A stretch of 64,000 nt of DNA from Pagrus major. Lineage: Eukaryota > Chordata > Actinopteri > Spariformes > Sparidae. Shown piece by piece: positions 38,573 through 50,611 of the stretch (the stretch's first letter is position 1; the number at the start of each line of letters is the position of its first letter). The position numbers were made by a program, and so were the translations under genes. Location of the stretch: contig NC_133223.1 in NCBI RefSeq assembly GCF_040436345.1, positions 9,962,847-10,026,846 of the forward strand, in the 5' to 3' direction. The notes beneath the pieces were generated by a model. The model was not told the DNA's origin and did not search any database. It saw only the letters and a program-made list of their open reading frames with translations.

Positions 38573-41500
38573 TTAAGGTTTGAACTTGAGGGAGAACTCC
38601 TCCAGTGCCGCCATAAGCTTCTCCTGCTCCTGTGGCGTGGACCTGGACGAGGCCAGCGGCAGGTGTGTCGCCACCGCTTTGCGATCTGGAAGAAATGTGA
38701 TGAAAACATGTGAGACGGCAGGAGCGACAAAATGTGTTCTGTTCAGGGAGCTGATTACAGAAATCAGGATTCATCTCAAGTGTTGCTGTATCGTATAAAC
38801 ATGGACCACGTGTCTCCTGTGATTACCGAATCAGAATGAAGTCACAAGAAGCCTTCATTTGTTTGTTTTGATATCAGGTCTGTGTGCTTCCACAGTGACA
38901 CATTAAAGGCTCAACAAAACATTGTTTAAGTCTGTACAGTTGGGTTTTATTTATTCATTCTGTCTTCAGCAGGAAAATCTGCTAATTGCAGGGCTTTTAC
39001 TTGTAATCAAATATTTCTACAGGGTGGTGTTGCTAGTTTTACTGAAGTAAAGGATCTGAACATTTGCTATTAAGCTGCATTACTTCTGATGGCTGTAAAC
39101 ACAACACTGACAGATCATCACCTCAAATTCTCTGTGCAGTGTTACACCTTCACAGTGAACTGGAGCATTTTTCTGAGTGGGTCCATGTTTTATTTATCTG
39201 CACAAGGACACATGCACACTATTGTGTTGTGACGCAATAAGCAGTACTACCAATAGTGTCACACTATTTACCGATGAACATTTTGAGGTAACACACAAAC
39301 AAACAGCAATGTGCCTAAGAGAGGACGGCTGCCGGCTAGTAAGCGTGGCTGAATTCAACACTTTACAAACTGGCTCTGAAAATGTTTTCTGAGGAAGAAA
39401 AGTCAACTAGCACGTTTGTCACATGATGTGTAGCGCTGAATGGAAACTGAATTTTTGACCGTTTACAAAAAAGCTCCACGGAAGCTTTAAATCTCATGTC
39501 CGACAGACACAGAGCAATATTATCATGCTGCCGATGGGTAGTTTTCACTATCCTTTTAACTCTTGAGAATGGTATCTGTCTTTTAGCTGCTGAAGGCTCC
39601 ACCACTGCTGCTAGAAACAAGGTTAACCCCAAGCACTGACACAAAAACATCCAATAAATGTGCAGCAGAACCAGAACTCTTGACTACAAGAGGCTAAAAT
39701 ATCTGAGTGGCATTGTTGTGGCATGAATTATGCTTTGACTCCTGCTTCTCTTGTCAAAATGAAAAGTTGTGAGAGCAGAAAAACAATGACACAGGTTCAA
39801 TTAACTTGTAGAAAGACCGACCCTGGAAGAAGAGTCCGCTCGGCTGCGTCCTGGCGGCTGCAGACACAGCAAGCCACACCGCAGTGTCGGCCCCCATGGC
39901 CTCCGTCCTCAGTTTGGACTGCATCTTAGCATGGAATGAAGGCATGGACGTCTGAACAGCTGCAGAGAGAAAAACAAAACTGCAATGTTTACTGTACAAC
40001 AAAGTACACAGCACTGATTTGATTTTGTTGCTCTGGTATTTAGAATGTGTTTATTGTTTTAAGTATAATTTATCATTTTGGTTATTCAGCTGTGTTTAGA
40101 GCAGAATCAGCTCAACTGATACTTTAAAACTTCAGATAATCAAATCAAATTTACAACTTTTAAAATATATTTTTGTTCGTCTGTGAAAACAGGCAAAACT
40201 AAGCTTTAGTCAGGATCATTTATCAAGGCTTTTTTCTTCATCCTTGAAAGTTTTGGTCGGTGAATCAGCGCTAATCTACTGTTAGCATAGCTATACTTTC
40301 ACAGACAAACAGGAATTATAGAAAAATGATGCATGCACAAGACATTTTTCACTATTAAAACCTTTTTTTTTCTTTTTTTAAATGATCAGCAGAATTTTTT
40401 TCCTCACTTGCCTCTCAGGGCTTCTGCACGAATTGGCCTTGAAACTTGAAAAGTTCTATAGCGTTATACAGCGTGCGTACACAGACACGACCAAACAAAA
40501 GCTATCTGAAGACTTTTATGTATTTTTCGCTATCTTCTGACAATTTCATAGACTAAAGGATACATTGAAAAATGCTTAGCAGATGAATCACAAACTAAAA
40601 AGTAAAATGCCATAACACAGATATAATTCAGTCGGTGGCAGTTGGGTGAGTGAAGCACAGCTGCTGTTTGACCACAGCTCTAAACAGCTCTGTTTACCTG
40701 GGGTGTCTGCCCAGCCCGGGTGCATGCAGGAGAAGTGGACCTCTTTGTGCTGATTGGCCCATCTCTCTGTGAGGATCACCTGTTGCCTCTGTCGAAATGA
40801 CAACACAAAAACACATGAAAACACAGATGCGTGGCGCAGGGGTTTCTGTCCAGCTGTACGGTCATTGTGAGTCGGCCTTTACTTTGTTCTGAGCGTAGGC
40901 CATGGTGCCATCGAACGTCCCCTTTTCAAACTGGAGGTCGTCCACGTTCAGCTTCTGTGTGAGCATGCCACCTGACGACACAGTGACCTGGCAGGAGATA
41001 GTATATATCCTATACTTTTAATAACACACACACAGTGAGTCCGCCCTTGTGCAGAGGTCTGGCGGTAAAAAGCATCTTTGACAACAGATTTGTGTCTCGT
41101 TATTTTTTGACATGATGGGTGTTTTTTCAGTCAAAACTCAACCCACCACTCTTGGGTCTTCAACATTCGTCAGTGCAGGTATCAGTGCTGTGGTGAGGAT
41201 GTACGTACCTGAAAAAAAAAGGTAAGCACAGAGGCTGGTTCAGCAACACTTGTCTGCTATAGCTGACAATCCAAAGTCAATCATTTCTGCCTGCTGAATA
41301 TAAACAGCTGACAAGGACCAAATGTGAGGTCAAAGTTTTCATCCCAGTATTACCTAATTCACACCAATATTTCCTTAAATTCATACTGGACTTTATTAAA
41401 GTTGCGTGAATTAAAGCTCTTGTTTAAACACTTACATTTAAGAACTTTGGCATACATTGTTTGTGTGAAACACATGTCTACAGTGTAGTATTGTTTCCAA

Positions 41501-43606
41501 ACTCAAGTTTTTCTTTGGAACAAGTATTTAAAAATATCTTACCGAGTGTATTTGTGGCAAAGTTCTTCTCCAAACCCTCCTGAGTTAACTCTCTCTGGTT
41601 CACCATACAGCCTGCGTTGTTAATCTGGTGAACAAGAGGTTCAGTGACGACACAAACCAATGTGTGTTTTACAGATGAACAAATAAATATCTGCCGGCAC
41701 CTACCAGCACATGTACAGTGTCGCTCTGTGAGAAGTTCTGGGCGAACTCCCACACTTGTCTCGCGCTGGACATGTCGACGATGTGGATGTGAACATTCTG
41801 ACAATAAACAGGAAACAGAAACACTGTCAAACCTTTTCTGTTGAAAAGAGAAGAGCACAACTTGAATAAGCTTTTACTGCTGGTGGCTCGTAATGCTGAG
41901 AATTTAATATGATGTCATAGCAATTAATATGTAATTCAGTATATTATGACCTGTTGCCATTTTCACACAGCAAATCAGATCAAGACAAAAGCAGTTCTCC
42001 TATCGGATGAGATTGCCAATTATGCCCATGCTACTCACATGCATGAGTGTGGCACATATTTATTCCTTCAGTTGTTTCCTTACGAACAAATTAAAACTCA
42101 GAAATACTAATCAACATCATCCAGTATCTGTATCTATCCACAACAGTGATCCCTCAGTGTACTCAGTTACAGGATAAATGAATAAACTAGTCAGAGTACT
42201 TATCCATGTCTTCAAATGTAAGGATTCATGTAAGCATAAAAACAGGAAACTATGATCTTTAAAAAATGTTTTTATGATAACGTTAATAAGGGTAGGGATC
42301 TCTCCTCTAGGACAGACAGACAGGCGACAGACTGCTCACCTGATTTTTACTCTGTTCCACAATTTCATCTCTGGCTGCTTCTGCTCGCCCCTTGTTCCGA
42401 CAGACCATGTGAACGGTTCCTCCTGCAACGAGACAGCAGTAACGTCCACCACCTTAACAATTTGACCTGCCCTTGTCATTTTGGTCTGAAACAGGCTGTG
42501 CTGATGGAGGTGTCAATCAATGCATCAAAGTAAAACAACAGCACACACGAAAAACAAACATAAAATATATAAACAAAAATAATTCTATTCTGATCAACAG
42601 CCAGACTAGAGAGGTAGAGTTTAAAAAAGATGAAGACATTACAGCAAATGTTCCAGCGTCTTGTTCTCCTGCACTTTAGCACAATGACAGGGTTGTGACA
42701 GAGAGGCGAGGGGTAGTGTTCTTCTTCTGTGGTGTTGCCAAACTCACCTCTGTTGGCTATTTCCTGCGCTGTGGCTTTTCCTATCCCACTGTTGGCCCCT
42801 GTTATCATGAAGGACCTCCCACTCAGGTTTACATCCAGGTCTGCTGGAGCAAAATGCCTTGCTGCTGCTTCATAGCCACTCCTGTGACGATCAGAGAGCA
42901 GTCCAGTGAATACATGAGAACTCAGCAGCACCTTCATGCACTAATAAAAGCTGAGTCACCTGTCTGTGAAACTCTGTGAACCGCTTATCAATTGAATGAC
43001 TCTATATTGTGCCATTGTTATCATATTATGAGAGACACTGATTCAATTTAAGACAGATCAAAAATAGTACCATGAATGACTGTTTTCAATGGAGCAGTTT
43101 CCTCCTTCAGACTGCTGCATCAGTGAAAATATATAGAAAATATCTGTCGTAATAATAAATAAATAAACTATTCAGTCACAGGAACAAAATGGATAGTACT
43201 TTATTGTAATTGAGTTATCATTTAGGTTATCGATCATGCAAATAAGTCAGATACTGACCGCCTGTGGCTTCTCATAGTGACATTTGTTCTGTTTTCTGTC
43301 CAAGCAGCGTTAATAAAAACACTGAGAGTCAGTGAGATAAATCAAGAAAGTAAAGTACTCTACCAGCTACACTCTGACATTTCATAACGTGGTTACAACA
43401 CGACACATGATCGTGTGTGACACTGTTAGTTAACCAATAACTGTGTAAGGCCGATGTCAAGGTTGAGGAGGATCAGGTAAACAGATAACTACCAGAGATC
43501 TGACCTCTTCACCTCTCAGGTTCTCAGTAGAAATCAAACGCTGCACTTACTTTGTGTACTCCTGGAGTCCTTTCACAAACCAGACGGCATTCCTGTAAAA
43601 CGACAT
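38573..43606 (-). CDS. dhrs12: Dehydrogenase/reductase SDR family member 12 (complete, 10 coding exons)
   Basis: Short-chain dehydrogenase/reductase, predicted NAD(P)-dependent; the physiological substrate is not well defined. Minus-strand exons: 43606-43551, 42881-42748, 42422-42340, 41797-41705, 41624-41543, 41208-41147, 40987-40883, 40788-40698, 39959-39822, 38685-38573. The total is 957 nt, 318 residues plus TAA, near the 317 I recall for the human protein. Rossmann glycine motif TGANSGIG is at 46-53, NNAG at 124-127, active-site serines in TVSSGG at 172-177, and catalytic Tyr201-xxx-Lys205 in YAQNK. HPGWADTP follows. The start is MSFYRNAVWFVKGLQEYT. All exon junctions keep phase. The donor after exon 9 (GTCGGT) is atypical. 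Convergent with wdfy2. ATTAAA on the minus strand near 38227 is a possible polyadenylation signal. Confidence 0.95.
38985..39063. mobile_element. 3'-end fragment of abundant teleost repeat in dhrs12 intron 9
   Basis: GGGCTTTTACTTGTAATC ... ACTGAAGTAAAGGATCTGA is the characteristic terminal part of the family also present at 13099-13590. Confidence 0.55.
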
Positions 43607-43994
43607 CTTTAGAGACGGACGAGCGTTTTATCAGTCTGTGTGAGGAGTGCGTTACAGACGGCGGAATAAACACAGACACCGATGCTTGAGTTTCATAAGA
43701 CAGACTGGGGCTGGTTATGTAGTGGAGTGGGCGGGGAGTCACTGGTATGACCACCGGAAGTATTTTTAAAATATCTTTACAGCGCCCCTGGTGGATGAAT
43801 ACGTCCCATATTGTCAACATTGGTGAATCGCTACACAGCTACCGCTATTTTGAGTTTTACGTATTAAGCTTGACGAAAATATGTCAGAAACTTGAAAGGA
43901 GGAGTTAGTGTTATCACCGACACCCAGCAGTCACAAAGATGAATGTGGGATATATCAATACTTAAGCCTTTCTGTAAGCCGGTTTTGCACAGTT
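43607..43994. promoter_or_regulatory. dhrs12 upstream region
   Basis: GC-richer stretch with several CpGs directly upstream of the dhrs12 start, including CCGGAAG (ETS-type) at 43754-43760. The site GCGCCCCTGGTGG at 43782-43794 is one base short of a CTCF core. Nothing coding is seen. Confidence 0.4.
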
Positions 43995-44102
43995 GTCAGG
44001 ATGGCCGAGTGGTCTAAGGCGCCAGACTCAAGGTGAAACCTTCCTGTGAACGGGATTTCTGGTCTCCGAATGGAGGCGTGGGTTCGAATCCCACTTCTGA
44101 CA
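43995..44102 (+). tRNA. tRNA-Leu (anticodon CAA) with intron
   Basis: Acceptor stem GTCAGGA pairs with TTCTGAC, one G-U included, and the discriminator is A at 44102. A box TGGCCGAGTGGT and B box GGTTCGAATCC are intact, and the long variable arm is typical of Leu. Anticodon CAA is at 44029-44031. The anticodon stem CCAGA pairs with TCTGG only if about 24 bases (44033-44056) are removed, as known for vertebrate tRNA-Leu(CAA). A Pol III T5 terminator lies at 44107-44111. Confidence 0.95.
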
Positions 44103-44708
44103 ATACTTTTTGACAGCGTTGCAATGCTTAATGTGTAAAAGTGTCAGCAGTAAGGACTCCACAAGGAGCCTAAACGCTAACTCTGCTACATATGCCGTTT
44201 GAGGCTAAAATGTTTTGCACCCAGCTAAAAACTGAGGTCCCATCGTGATGTCGGCGGGAGTTAAGACCATCACTCCGCTGGAGATATATTAATGGTTTCA
44301 TTTTAAACCACTTCAATTATGACTTTTCATTGTTAGTTGAACATTTTGTTATGTACTTCTTTCTCTTTTAAAAAAATGGTGATAAAGTTTACATAAGAAA
44401 AAACAGTGCAGACAGAACAATAAAAGCAAACACAAACAAACAAACACTAAACAACAATAAGGAAGACAAAATGGTCGATGATGGTCAGAAAACACAGACA
44501 ATAACAAACAGTTAAACTTAATGTGGTCGGTCAGTGTCCAGAGGTAGTGATTATAGTGATTAGGCAGAGTATACAGTATGTGTTTAAGTATGTTTGGGCA
44601 GTCAGGAGTATGGCTTCTGAGTGGTGGGAAGAGTAAAGGAGAAAAGGGGTGGGAGAGAAAGAGAGAGATAGCGAGAGGGTGAAGAGAGGGAGGAAAAGAA
44701 AAAAAAAA

Positions 44709-44717
44709 CATATATAC

Positions 44718-44793
<76 letters not shown>

Positions 44794-44820
44794 GTGTACA
44801 TACACATACACATGCACACA
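44709..44820. repeat. TA/CA compound microsatellite
   Basis: (TA)n with TATG and CA portions, preceded by an A-rich run and a GA-rich tract. Confidence 0.95.
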
Positions 44821-44873
44821 TAAACACATATATAAGGCCTGGGGTATTCATATTCAGTCTTACTGCTATAGTA

Positions 44874-44884
44874 TAATAATGATG

Positions 44885-44942
<58 letters not shown>

Positions 44943-44953
44943 TAATAATAATA
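44874..44953. repeat. (AAT)n microsatellite
   Basis: About 25 AAT/ATA triplets with GAT units at both ends. Confidence 0.95.
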
Positions 44954-45165
44954 CAAAACTGACAAGAGACGATGAGTCTTACAGGTAAAATAATATAGTA
45001 TAATCACAGCTGTAATGATGATGATAAAGTGATTCATATCCGGCAGTGAGGAGTAGGGCTACACAGGGCCCTCGGAGAGTAAAGCCCCAAACCCCCAGCC
45101 CCCCAGCAGCACAACCAGGGGCCCAAGTGGAGCCTCTATCTGTCTGTTTGTTTGTCTCTCCACTG

Positions 45166-45271
45166 AAGAAGGAACGGCGCCCTCTGCTGGTCACAGGTGA
45201 GAAGGAAACGCTCACAGCACCTGGTACTCCCGGGCGGTCTTCTGTCCAAGTTAAACCAGGCCCGACCCGGC
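45166..45271. repeat. ~105-bp dispersed repeat, copy 1, with CTCF-like core
   Basis: GAAGGAACGGCGCCCTCTGC onward to CCAGGCCCGACCC. It is about 85% similar by eye to 46652-46759. GCGCCCTCTGCTGG (45177-45190) is, on the minus strand, CCAGCAGAGGGCGC, a strong CTCF core match. Confidence 0.8.
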
Positions 45272-45737
45272 CGCAATAGATGGAGCACTGCACACACAAG
45301 CTCTTTATAGGTGCTGTGATACTACAGCTCTCCTGTTGTGTGTTCAGTGACCATGTTACGAGCTATGTATTCTCTTCAAATGCTAACACTGGCTATATTC
45401 TGTAGCTCTGTACTTTGGAAAATCACATTAAAAGACCAAATCCAACACTAACACGTATTATCAGTGTAACCGAAAGCATGGCGTAGCTCTCTGAGACGTC
45501 GTTTAACACTTGTAGCTAGACTACACGTCAAAGTGTGTCTTAGATCTGATGTCAGTGCACACGATCACTCTGCTAATGACTGTGATGTCACATTCTGCGG
45601 AAGCACACTCCTGACTTCAGCAGCACATCCAGCAGCTGAAGCTTTTCGTTGTGCTCAAAACAACAGCAAAGTATTTACCAGTAGCACATTAGTGAGCAGC
45701 AGTCAAACAGCCTTCTGGCCGCAGGTTGAGCACAGTT

Positions 45738-45847
45738 GTCAGGATGGCCGAGCGGTCTAAGGCGCCAGACTCAAGGTGTACAACCTTCCTGTGAATGGGA
45801 CTTCTGGTCTCCGAATGGAGGCGTGGGTTCGAATCCCACTTCTGACA
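45738..45847 (+). tRNA. tRNA-Leu (anticodon CAA) with intron, second copy
   Basis: Nearly identical to the gene at 43995. The body differs mainly at AGCGGT in the A box (AGTGGT in the first copy) and in the intron. Anticodon CAA is at 45772-45774, with a 26-base intron at about 45776-45801. B box GGTTCGAATCC is intact and the discriminator A is at 45847. A T5 terminator lies at 45853-45857. The ten bases upstream (GCACAGTTGT) match the first copy, so some flank was duplicated with it. Confidence 0.95.
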
Positions 45848-46580
45848 ATACCTTTTTCTCTGTATGAGACGCAGTACTGCCGTGATATCCTTTTGAAGAA
45901 ATATGAAGGACCAGCCAAAACTAACCCTGCCGCTCTCCTTCATGTTTTACTTTTGTCTTTGCGCACTGAATCACAGCGGGTGTTTCGGCTGCGACAGTGT
46001 GCTACAATAAAATGTCCTGTGATTAAAAAACGTTTCAGACTCAACAAGCTGACCTAATTTAAGCACTAATAAACTACAAAAGTACATCATTTATTAGATT
46101 TATTACAACACACATTACTCTCGACCAGTCTACAGGCTACTGTAAATAAAATGTACAAATATAAATGTAGTGTAGTTTCTGATACAGCACATAATAGCCT
46201 AGTGAAAGAGTCGATCAAGTTTTTTTGAATTACATTTAAATATATAAATTAGTACCTTTTCTAAATAAACCTAATCACGTATAATGTGAAAACAATACAA
46301 TTATAATCTGAAAAATAGCTGTAGTATAAACTATAAATCTGTTTATATAGCATCGATATATAACATATTTATTAAATTGAAATGAAATAAATAAGAAATC
46401 AGTTAAATATAGGCTTGTTAAATGAAATGGAAAGACAATTTATGAACCTTTTCCATTATTTCATCAGCCCTCTGCTGATGAAAGATGACACAGAAAGCTT
46501 TTGTGTCCTTTTGTTTTTTTGTGATTCATGTGTGTCTGCTGTAACGTTTCATATTCCCTCTTCCCCAGTAAAGCTGGCCA

Positions 46581-46581
46581 C

Positions 46582-46632
<51 letters not shown>

Positions 46633-46648
46633 GTCTGTCTGTCTGTCC
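46581..46648. repeat. (ATCT)n / (GTCT)n microsatellite
   Basis: About 12 ATCT units followed by GTCT units, directly before the second 105-bp repeat copy. Copy 1 is also preceded by a TCTGTCTG run. Confidence 0.95.
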
Positions 46649-46651
46649 CCT

Positions 46652-46759
46652 CAAGAAGGAACAGCGCCCTCTGCTGGTCACATGTGAGAAGGAAAACCTC
46701 ACAGTACCTGCTGCTCCCAGGCAGTCTCCTGTCCAAGTAAAACCAGGCCCGACCCTGCT
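46652..46759. repeat. ~105-bp dispersed repeat, copy 2, with CTCF-like core
   Basis: Matches 45166-45271 in the same orientation. The core GCGCCCTCTGCTGG is at 46664-46677. The LINE sequence begins immediately to its right. Confidence 0.8.
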
Positions 46760-47485
46760 CATCTTACTTTTTAAAAAATCTTTTATTATCAAAAATACAA
46801 ATAGCTAAACAATGTACATGTAATAACACAAAAACAAAAGCAGAGCGTGGCTGCTCATTCTATTGTTCAAAACAGCTCTTGAAATAAATTAAAAGTGAAT
46901 ATAGCAGCCATTGAAAGCTGCATAAACAATTCTCTAGACAAAAATACATTTTGACTAAAGGACCTGCAGCCAAAACACTCTGGCTAAAATAAAAACCCCA
47001 AAGCAACAGAATGCAAAACAAAACAAAATAAATATTAACTTAAATTACTTTTACCATAGCCGAAACACTCCGGTCAGAATAAGAATGTAAAGGAAAAAAA
47101 CTGTGCTTAAACAATCCATCCCTCTTAAACATCTGTACAGCACTCTGGTTTCCACACTCATCAGATTCACTCTCCTCTCTCCACTTCTACATGCAACTCA
47201 ATCTCTCCCTCTTCATCCACCACAGCATCTCTCAATCATTCCCACCCATTCCCTTTATATTTTCCATCGCTCCCTCTGCTATACCCTGGTACATATTCAT
47301 AAACTAAGTCCCTCATCTTCCTGAACCCAGCCCTCCACATCAGCCTGTTGTGGCGTGTGTCCCCTTCACGTGTGATTTTTGGATTTAAAAACACTGGCTG
47401 CTCCCAGACCTGCTTCACATTCTTGCATTCATATTTCACAAACTCTCCCCACGACCCAGGAACCTTCCTTGTAGAAATCAGACAC

Positions 47486-48979
47486 TCAACTCAACATCCC
47501 TTTCTTCAGTTCCATAAACACTCCATTTTTTCCATACCCTCCATGTTTATCAATAGCCCATTTTAAAAACACCTTCAATATATGATCTTCCCTGTTTCTT
47601 AAATATCTCTTTTTCACCATAAGTGCTTTTTTTTTCTTATCTAAATTAATCGGTTTCAGCCCTCCATCCTCATGCTCATTCTCCATCACCTCCCTGGCTA
47701 TCCTGACTCCCTTCCCATCCCACAGAAACTCACTCACTAATCTCTCCACCTCCTTCAACACTCTCTCAGGTACATCCAGCATATTCATTACATACACAAG
47801 CTTACTCATAACCAGCGCATTGACAACCACCACCTTCTCTTTCATGCCCAACCCTCTGTGCCTCCAAAACCCTAATGTCTTCCTAATGCTGTTCACTGTT
47901 CACTATATTGACACCTAACACTCTGAAGTAATCCTGCTTCTCTTTCAGCCCTCTCTCCATCCTCCCTACGCTATCCTCTCCTATATACATGATCTCTGAC
48001 TTCTCTATGTTAGCTTTAGCCCCTGACGCCCTCCAATACAGCTCTAAACTATCTAATACCCCAGCTATACTTTCCCTGTCCCTCACTGTGACTGTTGTGT
48101 CATCCACATACTGATATAATAAGCTCACCTGCCTCACTAACCTGAATGTGTCTGTGACTACGCCACTAATCTTCACACAACTAACTGCCCTATCATACAT
48201 CCTTCTGATCCATCCAGCCAACCTGTGCCCAAAACCTGCTTTCTCCAACACCCTGCATAAGTGTTGGTGGTCTACCCTATCGAATGCTTTATTCAAGTCT
48301 AAACTCACCACTCTTCATATAATCTAATGTGTCCCTGATGCTGCTTATTGTGTCTGCTATATTCCTACCTGGTAAACTGTAAGCCTGCGTGCTCCCTGCC
48401 ACCACCCCAATGACTCTTTTGATCCTATTGGCTAATACCTGTGCTAATATCTTGTAATCTGTATTCGACATGCTAAGTGACCTGTAGTTTTCCAATCTAT
48501 TCCCTTTCTTGTGTATGATGCTAACCAGCCATGTCGACATATCAGATGCCATTTCATCCTTCACTTCTATCCATCTAAACAATTTATCTTCCTCCCTAAA
48601 TTCTAGATAAAATCCCCCAATTAGACCATCTATCCCCGGACATCTTGTTCCTACCTAACCCTGCTACAGCTGCCTCTATTTGTCCCATCCCTACGTCTCC
48701 CTCGCACATCTCCCTGTCATCATCGCTCACCCTCACTTCCACTTTCTCCAACACCTGCCTCATGCCCTCTTCATCCACGTCTCCTTTCCTGAATAACCCC
48801 CCATAAAATTCTTCTACCCTCTCAGCTATCCTTACAAAACCAGTAATCTTCCCACCCTCCTTTCCCTCCACCTGTTCCAAATAATGCTTCTTTTGCTTCG
48901 TCCTCTCTCGCCCTAAGAAAAACCCTGTGCATTTCTCCCCCTCAATCACATATCTAGCCCTGCTTCTGACTTCCCACAC
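47486..48979 (-). pseudogene. LINE reverse transcriptase remnant
   Basis: Four overlapping minus-strand segments (48979-48596, 48582-48289, 48311-47883, 47896-47486) form a broken RT. Recognisable pieces are YRSLSMSNTDYKILAQVLAN, SLPGRNIADTISSIRDTL, SLDLNKAFDRVDH (motif A) and YQYVDDTTVTV (motif C). Between VVTDTFRLVRQ and SLLYQYVDD the sequence jumps from the start of motif B straight into motif C, so an internal deletion removed most of motif B. Confidence 0.8.
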
Positions 48980-49708
48980 ACCTCCTCTGTTCTATCTCCA
49001 TCAGTTCATCTTTAAATCTTATATAGTTCTTTAAATCACAGCCTGCCTCCTTATGTCACTCCACCTTTAACCTCCTCTCTCTCTCCTATTCCTCCCTCTG
49101 CTGTAAATTATACTCAACTCTTTAATTTCTGTTTTCAAACTCTCCTGCCACCTCCCAATGTCCTCCTCATACATACTCTCATTCTTTCTCCTGTTTATAT
49201 GTTCTCTCACTTTCTTTCTTTTTTAAAATACTTTCCATCTTTCAGTAAGTCACCATTCAGACACCACACACCACCCCCTCTCCTCTCAGTTCGTTGATTT
49301 AACCTAAACTCTAACACCATGTGATCGCTGAGTGCTTAGCTCCCCAAACTAAATCTATCCTGCTCTGTTTTAACACCCCTCTCACCACTTGTCTCCCAGA
49401 AAAAGACCCACCCCTCTGGATTCGTCCCTCTACACACGTCAATCAGACCCCCCTCTCTCGCTCATCACACCTCTGGATGAATCACTCCTGTAACACACAG
49501 TCGACGAGGCATCCGACCTTCCACGCCACACATTGAATCACCCACAATCACACAGTTGTCACCACACATTCCTCCCAGCCTCAGAGACAAGCCCTCCTCT
49601 CCCTCTCTTCATTCGGCGCATAAACATTAATGAGTTGAAACTTTTATATCCAAGTGTTCAGATGGGGTTCCAATCGCTCTCTCACTGTTCACATAGGCTA
49701 CATCTCAC

Positions 49709-49714
<6 letters not shown>

Positions 49715-49762
<48 letters not shown>
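49715..49762. repeat. (TC)n-(AC)n microsatellite inside the LINE
   Basis: About 19 TC units followed by a short AC run, within the endonuclease part of the LINE. Confidence 0.95.
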
Positions 49763-49877
49763 TCGTCATCGCAGTGAGTTTCTTGCAGACATATGTCTAC
49801 CTCACACACCACATTGTCCGCGCTGCTGACAATCTCCTCCATCTCCTTCTCTTCTCCCGCCTCCATGGATGTCTCCC

Positions 49878-50611
49878 CTACTGTCCCCCCCTCCCGTCCT
49901 GCTCCTCTTCCTCCTGCATCAGCTCCTCTTCGTCTCCTCCTGCACCACTCCGCTCCACTCCTGTCAGTCCAGCAGGAGACTCTTCTTCTCCACTTTCTCT
50001 TTCTCCCCCATCTTCACTCAGGCTCCGCTCCTCATCATCAGACATCTCCTGGCCACAGCTCTCCCCTCCCGGCTGCAGCTGCTGCTCCGTGCACTCTCGT
50101 GCGTATTGGCCCCGTTTCGCGCATTGGAAACATTTGAATACGGGACAGTCTCTAACCATATGGCAAGGCTGAATGCACAAGTGTCCAGATCCTCCAACTG
50201 TCTCAAACTTTGTTGAGTATGGAGGCGATTTCACCGTGTCAGTAAACTTTTGAAAATCACCTTCCATCAGCAGTGTCCGTCCCGGACTCCCCAGTCTCTC
50301 AGTTTGTCCAGTATTGCCTCATCTTCAATGTATGTAGGCACATTGATGAAAGAGACCATCATCTCATCAATTCCTATCTCCCTCGCCACGATCATGTTAT
50401 TATGTTTTTTGTATCTTCAGTCCATCCAGGATCTCCCTCCTTTCAAATTTCATCTCTCATCGTCAGCGTCTTGAACCGACAGCCAATCACCTCCCCCACA
50501 TTCTTCTTTTACCTTCCTCAGAAGCTCCATCATCGCGACTCTGTCATCAGCTCCTATCTCCACCATCACTGTGAAGCTTTTTTCAAAGATTCTCATTTTC
50601 TTGGTTGCCAT
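49878..50611 (-). pseudogene. LINE ORF1 (zinc-knuckle protein) remnant
   Basis: Starts at the ATG at 50611-50609 (MATKKMRIFEKSFTVMVEIG) and runs with frameshifts to 49878. Two zinc knuckles are damaged: the first keeps CIQPCHMVRDC but has lost its leading Cys pair; the second, CFQCAKRGQYAREC, has Gln in place of the zinc-binding His. An acidic tail follows. Confidence 0.7.

Larger units (their letters stand above)
44103..45737. other. Spacer between the two tRNA-Leu genes
   Basis: Holds the TA microsatellite at 44709-44820, the AAT microsatellite at 44874-44953 and the CTCF-like repeat copy at 45166-45271. No gene is recognised; open frames here are translations of the microsatellites. Confidence 0.7.
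45848..46761. other. Spacer between tRNA-Leu copy 2 and the LINE
   Basis: AT-rich sequence without recognisable genes, then an ATCT microsatellite and the second CTCF-like repeat copy. Confidence 0.6.

Noticed and set aside
43782-43794. CTCF-like site GCGCCCCTGGTGG upstream of dhrs12
   Set aside because: One base missing in the G run breaks core spacing; not counted as a site.
44531-45037. 168-codon minus-strand Tyr-rich frame
   Set aside because: Made of the AAT and TA microsatellites.
49654-50172. 172-codon plus-strand Ser/Pro/Leu frame
   Set aside because: Opposite strand of the LINE ORF1/endonuclease region and its TC repeat.
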